From Alphaproteobacteria bacterium (lineage in GTDB: Bacteria > Pseudomonadota > Alphaproteobacteria > Acetobacterales > Acetobacteraceae): 34,218 nucleotides of DNA. Shown here one piece after another: positions 14,797-24,535 of this stretch; positions within the stretch are counted from its first letter, which is position 1, and the number at the start of each line of letters is the position of its first letter. The stretch spans positions 1 to 34,218 of the forward strand of contig JAPLOI010000066.1 of assembly GCA_026400815.1 (NCBI GenBank), given 5' to 3'. A program made the translations under genes and the position numbers. The notes under the pieces are model-generated. The model saw nothing but the letters and a program-made list of their open reading frames with translations. It made no database searches and was not told the origin of the DNA.

Positions 14797-15096
14797 TCAA
14801 GCCGGCGGTGCGAAGCCTTCCACCATCACCACGTCGCCGCTGCTCGCTCTTTGCCGCAGGGCGATCAGCGGGGCGTATTCCGGGCTGTGGTAGAACGTCT
14901 TCAGCCCCGCCATGGTCGGGAATTCCAGCACCACCAGCCGCTTGAAGGGCGAGGTGCCCTCCACCGTCTCCATCGCGCCGCCACGCACGCGATAGGTGCC
15001 GCCATATTGCGCGATCACGGCTGGCACCTGCGCGCGATATTCCTCGAACATCGCCGGGTCGGTCACGTCGATGTTCGCGATCAGAAATGCGGGCAT
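14797..15096 (-). CDS. DUF1330 family protein
   Basis: This 99-residue protein is of the dimeric alpha/beta-barrel type. It starts MPAFLIANIDVTDPAMFEEY and carries the family's YGGTYRVRGG and LVVLEFPTMAGLKTFYHSPE segments, typical of DUF1330 proteins. They have a ferredoxin-like fold related to small monooxygenases, but no settled function. The upstream reading frame is open further, but the ATG at 15096 matches the family's N-terminus. It follows oppF-like by 5 bases and precedes the iron alcohol dehydrogenase, so it is part of the same operon. Confidence 0.88.
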   Translation of the reverse strand: MPAFLIANIDVTDPAMFEEYRAQVPAVIAQYGGTYRVRGGAMETVEGTSPFKRLVVLEFPTMAGLKTFYHSPEYAPLIALRQRASSGDVVMVEGFAPPA

Positions 15097-15101
15097 GGCG
15101 C

Positions 15102-16201
15102 CTACCCCGCCTCCACCTTCGCCTGCGCCCGCTTTTCGGCATACAGCGCGAGGCGCTTGGCTGCGTTGGGAGCCGTGGCACTCACGCCGATCGCCTCGCT
15201 GGCCGGCGGCAGGCTCTCGATGTTGTGGCACGCGGTCATGTGCCCGGCGGTGATGCCGCCCACCGATGGGTTGCGCAGCACCGGATCCTCCACCTTGCAG
15301 ATATCGGTGGCCCAGGCGCAGCGTGTGTGGAAGCGGCAGCCGCTGGGCGGGTTCATCGGGCTCGGCACGTCGCCGCCCGGGATCTGCCGGGCGGTCTTGC
15401 GGTGCGGATCGGGCCGCGGGATCGCCGAGAGCAGCGTGCGCGTGTACGGATGCAGCGGGGCGAGGAACAGCTCGTCCTTCGGCGCCAACTCCACGATCTT
15501 GCCGAGGTACATCACCGCCACCCGGTCCGCCATGTGCTTCACCACGGCGAGGTCATGGGCGATGAACAGGTACGAAAGCCCCAGCCGTTCCTGCAAATCC
15601 TTCAGCAGGTTCACCACCTGCGCCTGGATAGACACGTCCAGCGCCGAGACCGGCTCGTCGCACACCACCAGCGCCGGCTCCACCGCCAATGCGCGGGCGA
15701 TGCCGATGCGCTGGCGCTGGCCGCCGGAGAATTCATGCGGGTAGCGCTGGGCGTGATAGGGGGCGAGGCCCACCAGCCCCAGCAACTCGTTCACCCGCGC
15801 CTTGCGCTCCGTGGCGTTGCCGATCTCATGAACCAGCAGCGGCTCCTCCAGGATATCCCCCACCGTCATGCGCGGGTTCAAGGAGGCGAACGGGTCCTGG
15901 AACACGATCTGCATACGCCGGCGCAGCGCACGCAGCGGCGCGCCATCCATGGCGGTGATGTCCTGGCCCTCGAACCACACCTGGCCCGTGGTCGGCTCGA
16001 TCAGCCGCAGCACCAGGCGCGCGGTGGTGGACTTGCCGCAGCCGGATTCGCCCACCAGCGCCAGCGTCTCGCCGCGCGCCAGCTTGAACGACACGCCGTC
16101 CACGGCGCGCACCGTGCCGACGGTCTTGGCCATCACCAGGCCCTTCTTGACCGGGTAATGCTTGGCGAGGTCCTGGACCTCCAGCAGCGTCACAGGCGTG
16201 C

Positions 16202-16205
<4 letters not shown>
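15102..16205 (-). CDS. Oligopeptide/dipeptide ABC transporter ATPase, OppF/DppF type
   Basis: This 367-residue ATPase energises a peptide-type ABC importer from the cytoplasmic face. Walker [10 protein letters not shown] is at 52-60, the Q-loop is Gln103 in VFQDP, the signature FSGGQRQR is at 159-166, Walker B ends in LVVCDEP at about 179-185, and the H-loop is in FIAHDL. The C-terminal oligopeptide-transporter extension holds Cys residues (CRFHTRC) that in OppD/F proteins can bind an iron-sulfur cluster. Its start overlaps the OppD-like stop by four bases (ATGA). No permease or binding-protein genes are near, so partner proteins must be encoded elsewhere. Confidence 0.93.
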
Positions 16206-17196
<991 letters not shown>

Positions 17197-17200
<4 letters not shown>

Positions 17201-18630
17201 GCTGACCTGAACAATGGGGGGGAGACTTCGTCCACATGGCGGCGGCCCCAATCCAGGTTGGGCACCTTCGCCATCACTTCCTTCTGCGCCTCGTTGAGGT
17301 GCTCCGCCGCGGCGGCGTAATCCATCGTCAGCAGTTCGCCGCCGCGCACCACCACGGTGCCGTCGACGATCACGGTGTGCACCGCGCGGTCGCCGGCCGA
17401 GTAGATCAGGCTGCGCAGCGGGTCGCGCGCCGGGCGCATGCGCGGGTGGGTGATGTCCACCAGCACGATATCCGCGCGGCACAGCGGCGCCAGCCGCCCG
17501 ATATCCTCGCGGCCCAGCGCCTTGGCGCCATTCACCGTCGCCGCCTCGAACAAATCGCTGCCCGACAGCGTGCGCACGTCGCTCGCCTGGGTGCGGGCGA
17601 GGTAGGCGGCCAGGCGCATCTCATCCAGCATGTTGTGCGGGAAGGTGTCGGTGCCGATGCCCACATTCACCCCGGCGCGCCGATAGCGGCCAATATCCTT
17701 CAGCGTGATGCCGCGCCGCGCGAACACCGTGGGGCAATGCGCCACCGTGGTGCCGGTCTCGGCCATGCGGATCACGTCGGTTTTCGTGTGCCAGGGCGTC
17801 TGCGGATGGTCATCCAGGAAAATGCCGTGGCCGATGATGGTGCGCTCGCCCAGCAGGCCAAGCTCGTCCATCCAGCCGATCGGCGTAAAGCCGTGGCGGC
17901 GGGTGATCTCGTGGAACTCGCTGACCGACTGCGCCGCATGGATCTGCCAGGAAAGCCCACGCTTGCGGGCCTCCTGCGCGGATTCGCGCAGCAGCGTCTC
18001 GGTGCAGGTATCGATCTGCGCCGGCACCACCATGCCGAACAACCGGCCGGAAGGGTGCTGCTCCGCGCGTTCGATCAGGGTGAACGCCTCCGACATCATC
18101 TTCTCGCCGGCGGCTTCGTTCCACTCGTAATCCACCTGGTGGCCGTTCTTGGTGTACCAGCGGCCGGAGCGGAACATCGGCGCCACGCACACGCGCATGC
18201 CGGATTCGGCGAGCAGGTCCAGCCAGCCCGGATGCGCCATGCTGAGATCGGCGACGGTGGTCACGCCCGAGAGCAGCAACTCAGACAGCGCCACGCGCAC
18301 GCAATCCGCCACCGCCGAGGAATCCGGCCGGAAGATCGGCAGGTACTCGTACAGCGAGGAGTTGTAGAGCCGCGGCGAGCCAACCTCGTCCGTCAGCCCC
18401 TTGTTCATCGGCTCGGAAGACGGGTGGGTGTGGATGTTCACCAGGCCGGGCATCACCATGAAGCCGCGGCCATCCACCACCTCGTCTGCCGGGCCTTCAT
18501 AGCCCCGCCCGACGAAACGGATCACGCCGCCTTCATAGGCAACGTCCGCATCCTGCATGTAGGTGTGGCTCTTCGTGCCCGCGTCCCAGGCCACAACGTA
18601 AGACGCGTTGCGGATCACCGTCGTCGCCAT
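17197..18630 (-). CDS. Amidohydrolase, atrazine chlorohydrolase/TrzN-like subgroup
   Basis: This 477-residue metal-dependent hydrolase belongs to the amidohydrolase superfamily (cytosine deaminase/AtzA/TrzN-like group). Metal ligands are visible: His67 and His69 in VNIHTHP, His231 in QIHAAQS, His268 in [10 protein letters not shown], and Asp328 in [11 protein letters not shown]. The protein has the usual small beta-sandwich formed by N- and C-terminal strands around the TIM barrel. Relatives deaminate or dechlorinate N-heterocycles and amidines; the natural substrate here is unknown. It is the first gene of a five-gene minus operon that includes two transporter ATPases. Any annotation as a true chlorohydrolase would go beyond what the sequence supports. 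Confidence 0.88.
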
Positions 18631-18727
18631 GGTCCCCCTCGCGGCATTCAGCCATTCACATCGTCATACTCCCCCAGAGGCGCGCAAGGGTCCAGTGGTC
18701 TTCTGCGGTGCAGCAAGAAAGGCAGGG

Positions 18728-18787
18728 CCCAACCGCCAAGGCGCCTGGGACGCCCAGCGTTCGCCACGTCGAGCATGGCGGGTTGGG
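18728..18787 (-). terminator. Probable terminator of the pyruvate kinase gene
   Basis: CCCAACCGCCA at 18728-18738 pairs with TGGCGGGTTGGG at 18776-18787 with one bulged G. An inner stem CTGGG-ACG-CCCAG lies at 18745-18757. The structure begins one base beyond the pyruvate kinase stop codon on the minus strand. There is no T-run, so termination efficiency is uncertain. The AACCGCCAAGGCGCC left side resembles the repeat at 11568-11650, which suggests a shared extragenic element. Confidence 0.5.
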
Positions 18788-18788
18788 A

Positions 18789-20321
18789 TCAAAGGGCGAG
18801 TTCGTCTGCCGGCCAGGAGTGCAAGGGACCGAAGCGGGGCGATTTCTTGCTGGTGTGCCGATCCATGCGGTGGAGCACATCGGCAAGGAAACGCAGCCCT
18901 TCCACCACATACGGCCCCTTGTTCAGCATCACGCACTCCGCGCGCTGCGACATTGCGGCATCGGTGGCCTCGGCGCGCGTCGGCAGCCCGTCGCTCACCA
19001 GCGACTCCAGCACCTGCGTGGCCCACACCACCGGCACATGCGCTGCCTCGCAGAGCCACATCATCTCCTCCTGGATTTCCGAAAGCCGCCCAAAGCCAAG
19101 TTCAACCGCCAGGTCGCCGCGGGCGATCATGACCGCAACCGGCCCGCGCGCGCCGGCCCGCACGATCAGCCGCGGCAGATTGCGCACGGCCAGCTGCGTT
19201 TCGATCTTGAGCACGAACGGCAACGGCGCATGTCCCAGCCGGCGGCGGGCAAGTTCGTCGTGCAGCAACTGCACATCCTCCGGCCTCTGCACGAACGAGA
19301 AGCCAACCAGGTCCGCCAGTGCCGCAACAATGTCGAGGTCGGCCAGATCCTTGGCGGTCAGTGGCGCCAGGCCCAACTCGGTGCCCGGGAAGTTCACGCC
19401 CTTCTCGGGTTTCAGGCGCTCGCCCTTGCTCCGGGCACTGAACACCTCCAGCACCACGCGGCGGGAATCGCCCGCGAGAACGCGCGTCCCGATGCGACCA
19501 TCGTTGATCCACACTTCGGCACCGGGCACCAACTTTGCGAGAATGTCCGGAAAGGTGATGGTTGCCGTCACCGTATCCTTCACCTCCGCGTCCTCAACGG
19601 CGCGCACCAGCGCGATCCGGTCGCCGCGAAACAATCGCACGCGATCTGCGGCATGCACGGTCTCGATGCGGCATTTCGGCCCACCGATATCCATCAGGAT
19701 CCGGCATTCGCGTTTCGCCTCGGCTGCGATTGTGCGCACCAGCCCGGCCATCGCCTGCCAGGTCGCGGCATCATCATGGGCGCAGTTGATCCTGGCGCAG
19801 GTCATCCCCGCGTCGACCAACCCGCGCACCAGTGCCGCATCGCTGGCCGCCTCCGTCGGCAGGGTCACCATGATGCGCGTCTTCGGCCCGCCGGGATTTG
19901 TGCCGAACAGGTCGTGCTGGGCCTGATCCAGGGTACGACGGCCCGCCGTGAAGATGCCGGTCGGCGGAAAAGGTGGTGTACCGGCACCGGCAAGCCGCGA
20001 CAGCGTGGCGCACAGCGCATCGAGCGTGGCCCGCACATGCGCCTCGCTGCGCCCCAGGGAGGAGAGACCGAGCATGGCCAGCGTGGATTGCAGGTCGCTG
20101 AGGTCCAGCCGGTGAAGCGCCAGGTAGTCGGCGAGGTTGCGCGAAGCTGGCAGGAAGGCGCGTTCGGTGATGCCGGCGTGCCATTGGCCAAAGATCGCCT
20201 GTGCCGTTTCGTGCACCGTCGTGCGGATCGCCTCGACTTCAGCCAGCAGCGCTCCGGATTCCAGCCTCGCTGCCGGGCCGCGTCGGCCGGTCGGGCCGCC
20301 TGCAGGGCGATTGGCGTTCAT
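18789..20321 (-). CDS. Pyruvate kinase-like protein with N-terminal extension and no C-terminal domain
   Basis: This 510-residue protein has about 140 extra N-terminal residues, then a pyruvate kinase barrel. Landmarks are ARINCAHDD (176-184; usually ARxNxSHG), MDIGGPKCRIET (210-221; usually DLKGPKIRT), KGVNFPG (307-313), FSFVQRPED (341-349), LKIETQ with Lys372 and Glu374, IARGDLAVELG with Asp403, and WATQVLES leading to PTRAEATDAA. The usual MLSGETA loop reads MLNKGP, and the allosteric C-terminal domain is missing. Catalytic Lys and metal ligands are kept, so phosphoryl transfer from phosphoenolpyruvate is possible, but substrate and regulation may differ. It appears to be a single-gene unit. 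Confidence 0.82.
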   Translation of the reverse strand: MNANRPAGGPTGRRGPAARLESGALLAEVEAIRTTVHETAQAIFGQWHAGITERAFLPASRNLADYLALHRLDLSDLQSTLAMLGLSSLGRSEAHVRATLDALCATLSRLAGAGTPPFPPTGIFTAGRRTLDQAQHDLFGTNPGGPKTRIMVTLPTEAASDAALVRGLVDAGMTCARINCAHDDAATWQAMAGLVRTIAAEAKRECRILMDIGGPKCRIETVHAADRVRLFRGDRIALVRAVEDAEVKDTVTATITFPDILAKLVPGAEVWINDGRIGTRVLAGDSRRVVLEVFSARSKGERLKPEKGVNFPGTELGLAPLTAKDLADLDIVAALADLVGFSFVQRPEDVQLLHDELARRRLGHAPLPFVLKIETQLAVRNLPRLIVRAGARGPVAVMIARGDLAVELGFGRLSEIQEEMMWLCEAAHVPVVWATQVLESLVSDGLPTRAEATDAAMSQRAECVMLNKGPYVVEGLRFLADVLHRMDRHTSKKSPRFGPLHSWPADELAL

Positions 20322-20796
20322 TGCAACATCGGCTCCTCTCCTCAGTGCCGTCCGGCGATACGGCAGTCCGCCACCGGCCCGCGCAACAAAGACCAGGACC
20401 AGCCGCCACGGACCGATGCGCCATCGGCCAACACGTCAGGCGCTTGGCACGACGCATCAGGCATGGCTGCTTTCGAACACGCAGAATAATACCGGCTTGG
20501 GCAAATCCCGTTCCATGAAGGATCGATGACGGCCAAATTGCCGCGGCGAATTCGCGTTATGGAGGGAGCGTCGTGCCGTACGTCACGGCCCGCAGCCTGC
20601 TGGGCGATGGCCCATCTGCTCCCGCGGCGATTGTGAACAGCGCTGCAACAGCGGCATTCTACCAAGCTGGCTTTGGGGTTGCGCTGCCTGCACAGACGCT
20701 ATTCTGGTTCTCCGCCCCCGCGTCGTTCGCGGCGGCTTGGATCCCGGCTTCGTCGGTCGTGGCCGGAGGCCTGGCGCGTTGGCAATCGCCTTTCTT
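20322..20796. other. Intergenic region with no clear gene
   Basis: This 475-base gap lies between the pyruvate kinase start and the YtcJ-type amidohydrolase stop, both on the minus strand. It must hold the pyruvate kinase promoter near 20322-20450 and the amidohydrolase terminator near its right edge. A GTG at 20573 follows an excellent GGAGGGAG site (20561-20568) and opens a frame to 20959. That frame runs into the antisense of the amidohydrolase, and its product looks like nothing I know. It may be the remnant of a lost gene. No tRNA or repeat is seen. Confidence 0.4.
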
Positions 20797-22422
20797 CTAC
20801 CCGTGCCGGTCGTACACCACCGCCCCGCCACGGATCGTCAGGTCCGCCCGCACGCCGATCAGCTCCGACGGGTCGAGCGCGAAGATGTCACGCGACAGCA
20901 CCGCTACATCGGCAAGCTGGCCCGGCACCAGCCGGCCGCGCACGCCTTCCGCGAACTGAGTATAGGCCCCGGCCCAGCTATAGGCATGCACCGCTTCGGC
21001 CAGGCTGATCGCCTGGTCGGCCCCCAGCACCGTGCCGTGGCGCGTGCTGCGCGTGACCATGGCGTGGATGTTCGGCATCGCATCGGTCTCCGACACCGGG
21101 GCATCCGATCCCGCCGCAGGATGCATCCCGGCCTCGATCCAGGCCCGCATAGGGTTGCCCGCCTCGGCCCGCGCCCGGCCGACATTCTGCACATACATGT
21201 CGCCGAATTCGTGCACGAAGATCATCTGCGGCACCGCCTCGATCCCGCGCGCCGCCATGCGGGCGATCTGGTCCGGCCGCACGAACTCGCAATGCTCGAT
21301 GCGGTGGCGCCGCCCGGCCACCGGGTGCGCCGCGCTGTCCATCGCCTCGAACCCCGCCAGCGTCACCTCGATCCCGGCATCGCCGATGGCATGGATGGCA
21401 AGCTGCCAGCCCAGGCGGTGATACTTGTCCAGTAGCCCGTGGAACTGCTCCTGCGGGAAGATGAACATGCCGGTCCCCGGCGTCTCGTTGCCCTGGGGCT
21501 CATACGGCAGGCTCATCGCCGCGGTGCGCCCGCCGGCCGAGCCATCGGCGAACACCTTCATCGCCCCCCAGCGCAGCATGTCGTCGCCATCCATCGGCCG
21601 CATCCCGCGCGCCCATACCTCGTCGGCGATCCCATCCGGATTGCCCGCCAGGCAGCCCCACACGCGCACCGGCAGCCGCCCGGCTTCATGGGCCGCGTGA
21701 TAGGCATCCACCTCCCGAATGCCGGCCACCATGCCGACATTGGCGTCCATCACGCTGGCAAAGCCCTGGGAGAGCATGTGCCGCCCTGCCCGCTCGATCG
21801 CGTCCACCAGCTGTGCATCGCTCGGCTTGGCGATATGGGCGCGCACCATGCGGATCGCACTTTCATGCAGCACCCCATTCGGCCGCCCCTCGCGCCGTTC
21901 GATCGCGCCCCCGGCGGGATCGGGCGTGGTGTCGTCAATCCCCGCCAGCGCCAGCGCTGTCCGGCTGGCGACCGCCGCATGCCCACAGGTCCGCACCGCC
22001 AGCACGGGATGGCCGGGGGCCGCCGCCTCCAGCTCATCCGCTGTCGGATAGCGGTTCTCGCGCAGCTCCGTGTCGTCCCAGCCGCGGCCCACGATCCAGC
22101 CGCCCTTCGGCGCCGCCTTCGCGGCCTCGCGGATTCGGGTCAGCAGCGCATCCAGGCTGTTCACCGCCGGCGCGCGCAGGTTCACCTGGCCCATCCCCAG
22201 CCCCATCGGCAGCAGATGCTGGTGGCTGTCATTGAACGCCGGCAGCGCCAGCCGCCCGCCGAGGTCGATCCGCTTCGTGCCAGGCCCGGCCAGCGCCGCC
22301 ACGGCATCGCGCGCGCCCACCGCCACCACGCGGCCATTGTGGATCGCCAGCGCCTCGGCGAAGCCCTCGCGCAGCCCGCGCCAGATGCGGCCACCGGTGA
22401 TCAGGATATCGGCATAGCTCAT
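20797..22422 (-). CDS. Amidohydrolase, YtcJ-like
   Basis: This 541-residue metal-dependent amidohydrolase is of the YtcJ group (amidohydrolase 3 family). The N-terminal strand set MSYADILITGGRIW and RVVAVGARDA precedes the barrel. Metal-binding His67 and His69 lie in AFNDSHQHLLP. IVGRGWDDTELRENRYPTAD and VRTCGHAAVASR are subgroup-typical, followed by WGAMKVFADGSAGGRTAAMS (carbamylatable Lys), LAIHAIGDAGIE, RIEHCEF and AAGSDAPVS. It is cytoplasmic. The ATG at 22422 has GGAGGG about 8 bases upstream and is preferred to the longer frame to 22476. Substrates in this group are mostly unknown. It is divergent from the UPF0114 gene, 83 bases away. Confidence 0.9.
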   Translation of the reverse strand: MSYADILITGGRIWRGLREGFAEALAIHNGRVVAVGARDAVAALAGPGTKRIDLGGRLALPAFNDSHQHLLPMGLGMGQVNLRAPAVNSLDALLTRIREAAKAAPKGGWIVGRGWDDTELRENRYPTADELEAAAPGHPVLAVRTCGHAAVASRTALALAGIDDTTPDPAGGAIERREGRPNGVLHESAIRMVRAHIAKPSDAQLVDAIERAGRHMLSQGFASVMDANVGMVAGIREVDAYHAAHEAGRLPVRVWGCLAGNPDGIADEVWARGMRPMDGDDMLRWGAMKVFADGSAGGRTAAMSLPYEPQGNETPGTGMFIFPQEQFHGLLDKYHRLGWQLAIHAIGDAGIEVTLAGFEAMDSAAHPVAGRRHRIEHCEFVRPDQIARMAARGIEAVPQMIFVHEFGDMYVQNVGRARAEAGNPMRAWIEAGMHPAAGSDAPVSETDAMPNIHAMVTRSTRHGTVLGADQAISLAEAVHAYSWAGAYTQFAEGVRGRLVPGQLADVAVLSRDIFALDPSELIGVRADLTIRGGAVVYDRHG

Positions 22423-22505
22423 CGGTTGTTCCCTCCGCAGGCGCCGCGATGTGCGGCGGCATGGCCCTGTCGTCAACCCACTGCCTTGGCGCTATCCTGC
22501 GGCCC

Positions 22506-22994
22506 ATGGACCGCATGATCGAATCCCTGCTGCTCGGCACGCGCTGGCTGCTGTTGCCGCTCTACGTGGCACTGATCGCCTCGGTGATCGCCATCTACGT
22601 GATGGTGGGCCGCGAACTGGTGCACCTGTTCGGCGGCATCCTCACCCTGCCGGAATCGGAGATGGTGCTGATCCTGCTGGCCATCCTCGATCTCTGCCTG
22701 GTCGCCAACCTGATGGTGATGGTGGCGATCTCCTCCTACGAGAGCTTCATCTCCCGCATCGACGTCGCCGACGAAACCGCCAAGCCGGAATGGCTCGGCA
22801 AGATGGACAGCGGCAACGTGAAGCTGAAGGTCTCGCTGTCGATCGTGATGATCTCCGCCATCCACCTGCTGCGCGGCTTCATGATGAACACGGAGACAGA
22901 GAAGCTGGTGGTGATGTCGGGCGTGCACATGGTCTTCGTGCTCTCCGCCGTGCTGCTGGCCGTGGTGGACCGGCTGGGCCGCAAAAGCCACTGA
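22506..22994 (+). CDS. UPF0114/YqhA family membrane protein
   Basis: This is a 162-residue integral membrane protein of the TIGR00645/UPF0114 group. It starts MDRMIESLLLGTRWLLLPLY and has helices at about 12-35, 50-75, 105-125 and 135-155. The family pattern LAILDLCLVANLMVMVAISSYESFISRID, shown here in shortened terms, runs through the second helix and the loop after it. Function is unknown; relatives are suggested to be small channel-like or stress-related proteins. The ATG at 22506 matches family N-termini; the frame is open to 22449. It converges with the GhrA-type gene, whose stop is 4 bases away. Confidence 0.88.
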   Translation: MDRMIESLLLGTRWLLLPLYVALIASVIAIYVMVGRELVHLFGGILTLPESEMVLILLAILDLCLVANLMVMVAISSYESFISRIDVADETAKPEWLGKMDSGNVKLKVSLSIVMISAIHLLRGFMMNTETEKLVVMSGVHMVFVLSAVLLAVVDRLGRKSH

Positions 22995-22998
22995 GCCC

Positions 22999-23940
22999 TC
23001 AGTACCCCCGGCCCGCCTGGTACAGGTTGGGCAGCGCCTCCCCGCGCCCATGCGCCAGGATGGCGCCTGCCACGTAGCGTGCCCGCTCCCGCCGCGTGTC
23101 GAAGGCGGCGTTGTGCGGGGTCATGATGATGCGCTTGTGGCCCCACACGGGATGATCGGCCGGCGGCGGCTCGGGCGCGAACACGTCCAGGAAGGCGCCG
23201 TGCAGGCGGCCGGAATCCAGCGCCGCCATCAAATCCGCCAGCACCAGCTGCGGCCCGCGCCCGGCATTCACCACGCCCGCACCCTTCGGCATCATCGCGA
23301 AGCGTTCGGCATTCATCAGCCCCTTGGTCGCCGCGGTATCCGGCAGCACCATCACCAGCATGTCCGTCTGCGCCAGGAAGGCCGGCAGCTCCTCCATCCC
23401 CGCGAAGCTCGTGATCCCCGGGATATCCTTGCGGCTTGCCGACCAGCCGGACACCGGGAAGCCAAACGCCTGCATCATCTTCGCGGTGGCACTGCCGAGA
23501 TTGCCCATGCCCATCACGCCCACCCGCACCTCCGGCGCGATCGGCTCGGGGTCGAACTGGTCCCAGTGGCGCGCCTGCTGGCCGGCGATGTTGCGCGGCA
23601 AATCCTTCATCAGCGCCAGCGCGCCCAGGATCGCATACTCCCCCATGCGCCGCGCGAACCCGTCGCTGTACATCCGCACCAGCGGCACGTGCTGCGGCCA
23701 GGTGGGATCGTTGACGATGTGCTCCACCCCGGCGCCAGGGCTGAAGATCGCCTTCAGGTTCACCATCCCCGCCAGCCGCTCGGGGTCCTTCCCCCACATC
23801 AGCACGTAATCCACCGCGGCGAGATCGAGCGCCGGGTCATCCCACAGCCGCAGCTCCACATGCGGGGCGAATTCGGCGAAGTGCGGGCCGTAATCGGCGA
23901 GCGCGTTGGCGCCGCCATGGCGGATGGCAAGGATGGTCAC
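22999..23940 (-). CDS. D-2-hydroxyacid dehydrogenase, glyoxylate/hydroxypyruvate reductase A type
   Basis: This 313-residue NAD(P)-dependent reductase resembles GhrA. It has the Rossmann GMGNLGSAT motif, then VNAGRGPQLV with the catalytic Arg, FLDVFAPEPPP with the Glu of the relay and MTPHNAAF with the His. KAIFSPGAGVEHI is typical of the substrate domain. It probably reduces glyoxylate or hydroxypyruvate to glycolate or glycerate, although other 2-keto acids are possible. The GTG at 23940 is preceded by AGGGGG. It is the last gene of a MATE exporter, secreted protein, reductase run, 17 bases after the preceding stop. Confidence 0.9.
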   Translation of the reverse strand: MTILAIRHGGANALADYGPHFAEFAPHVELRLWDDPALDLAAVDYVLMWGKDPERLAGMVNLKAIFSPGAGVEHIVNDPTWPQHVPLVRMYSDGFARRMGEYAILGALALMKDLPRNIAGQQARHWDQFDPEPIAPEVRVGVMGMGNLGSATAKMMQAFGFPVSGWSASRKDIPGITSFAGMEELPAFLAQTDMLVMVLPDTAATKGLMNAERFAMMPKGAGVVNAGRGPQLVLADLMAALDSGRLHGAFLDVFAPEPPPADHPVWGHKRIIMTPHNAAFDTRRERARYVAGAILAHGRGEALPNLYQAGRGY

Positions 23941-23957
23941 GTCAGCCCCCTGTCTTG

Positions 23958-24473
23958 CTACTGCTTCACCGAGCGCATGATCGCGGTCGCGTCGCGCACG
24001 TCGGGGTAGGTGATGGCGCCGTTGCGCGGCACCACTTCGGCGATCAGCGGCCGGCTGATGCTCATCCAATCCTTCGAGACGGAGATGTCTGCGTCGCCAT
24101 CGAAAATGATGATCACCTGCTTCACCTTGATGCCGGAGGGGATCGCCTCCATCCCGCCGGCGCCGCGGCGGAACCCCGCAGGCAGCTCGCGCTCATAGCC
24201 GCCGGCCACCTGCCCCGGCGCCGCCGGCAGCAGGATCTCCTTGCCACGGCCGCGATAGAACGCATGCACCTTCTCGAAGCTGTCCGACGAGACGGCGATG
24301 GTGGAGCTCATGCCCATGCCCATGTTGGCCTCCTTCGCCTGTTCCGCCGCCTTGGCTTCCAACGCAGCATCGCGCACCGCGCCGGGATAGGCGGCCCATT
24401 GCGCCGCCGCCACGCCCGGCACTGCCGGTGCGGCCAGAAGCGCAGCCAGAAGCATCGCGGCCCATCGCGACAT
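23958..24473 (-). CDS. Secreted hypothetical protein, 171 aa
   Basis: The N-terminus MSRWAAMLLAALLAAPAVPG is a clear Sec signal peptide, with a likely cut after VAAA or nearby. The mature part has AVRDAALEAKAAEQAKEANM, a Met/Gly-rich stretch, then SFEKVHAFYRGRGKEILLPA, an Asp-rich strand VIIIFDGDADISVS and a final SISRPLIAEVVPRNG segment. It is predicted to be periplasmic or exported. I do not recognise the family. It lies between MATE (62-base gap upstream) and the GhrA-type gene and is probably co-transcribed. Confidence 0.7.
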   Translation of the reverse strand: MSRWAAMLLAALLAAPAVPGVAAAQWAAYPGAVRDAALEAKAAEQAKEANMGMGMSSTIAVSSDSFEKVHAFYRGRGKEILLPAAPGQVAGGYERELPAGFRRGAGGMEAIPSGIKVKQVIIIFDGDADISVSKDWMSISRPLIAEVVPRNGAITYPDVRDATAIMRSVKQ

Positions 24474-24535
24474 GTGCAGCCTCTCCCTGATCTGCCGCCA
24501 CACTGCCGTTCCGCCCCTCAGCCCACAAGCCACCC

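Noticed and set aside
17236-20489. Very long plus-strand frames of 896 and 593 codons
   Set aside because: They are antisense to the amidohydrolase and pyruvate kinase and have low-complexity His/Arg/Ala composition without motifs.
20573-20959. Possible 128-residue gene with strong ribosome site
   Set aside because: Its second half is antisense of the YtcJ amidohydrolase C-terminus and the product has no recognisable feature; kept only as a remnant hypothesis.
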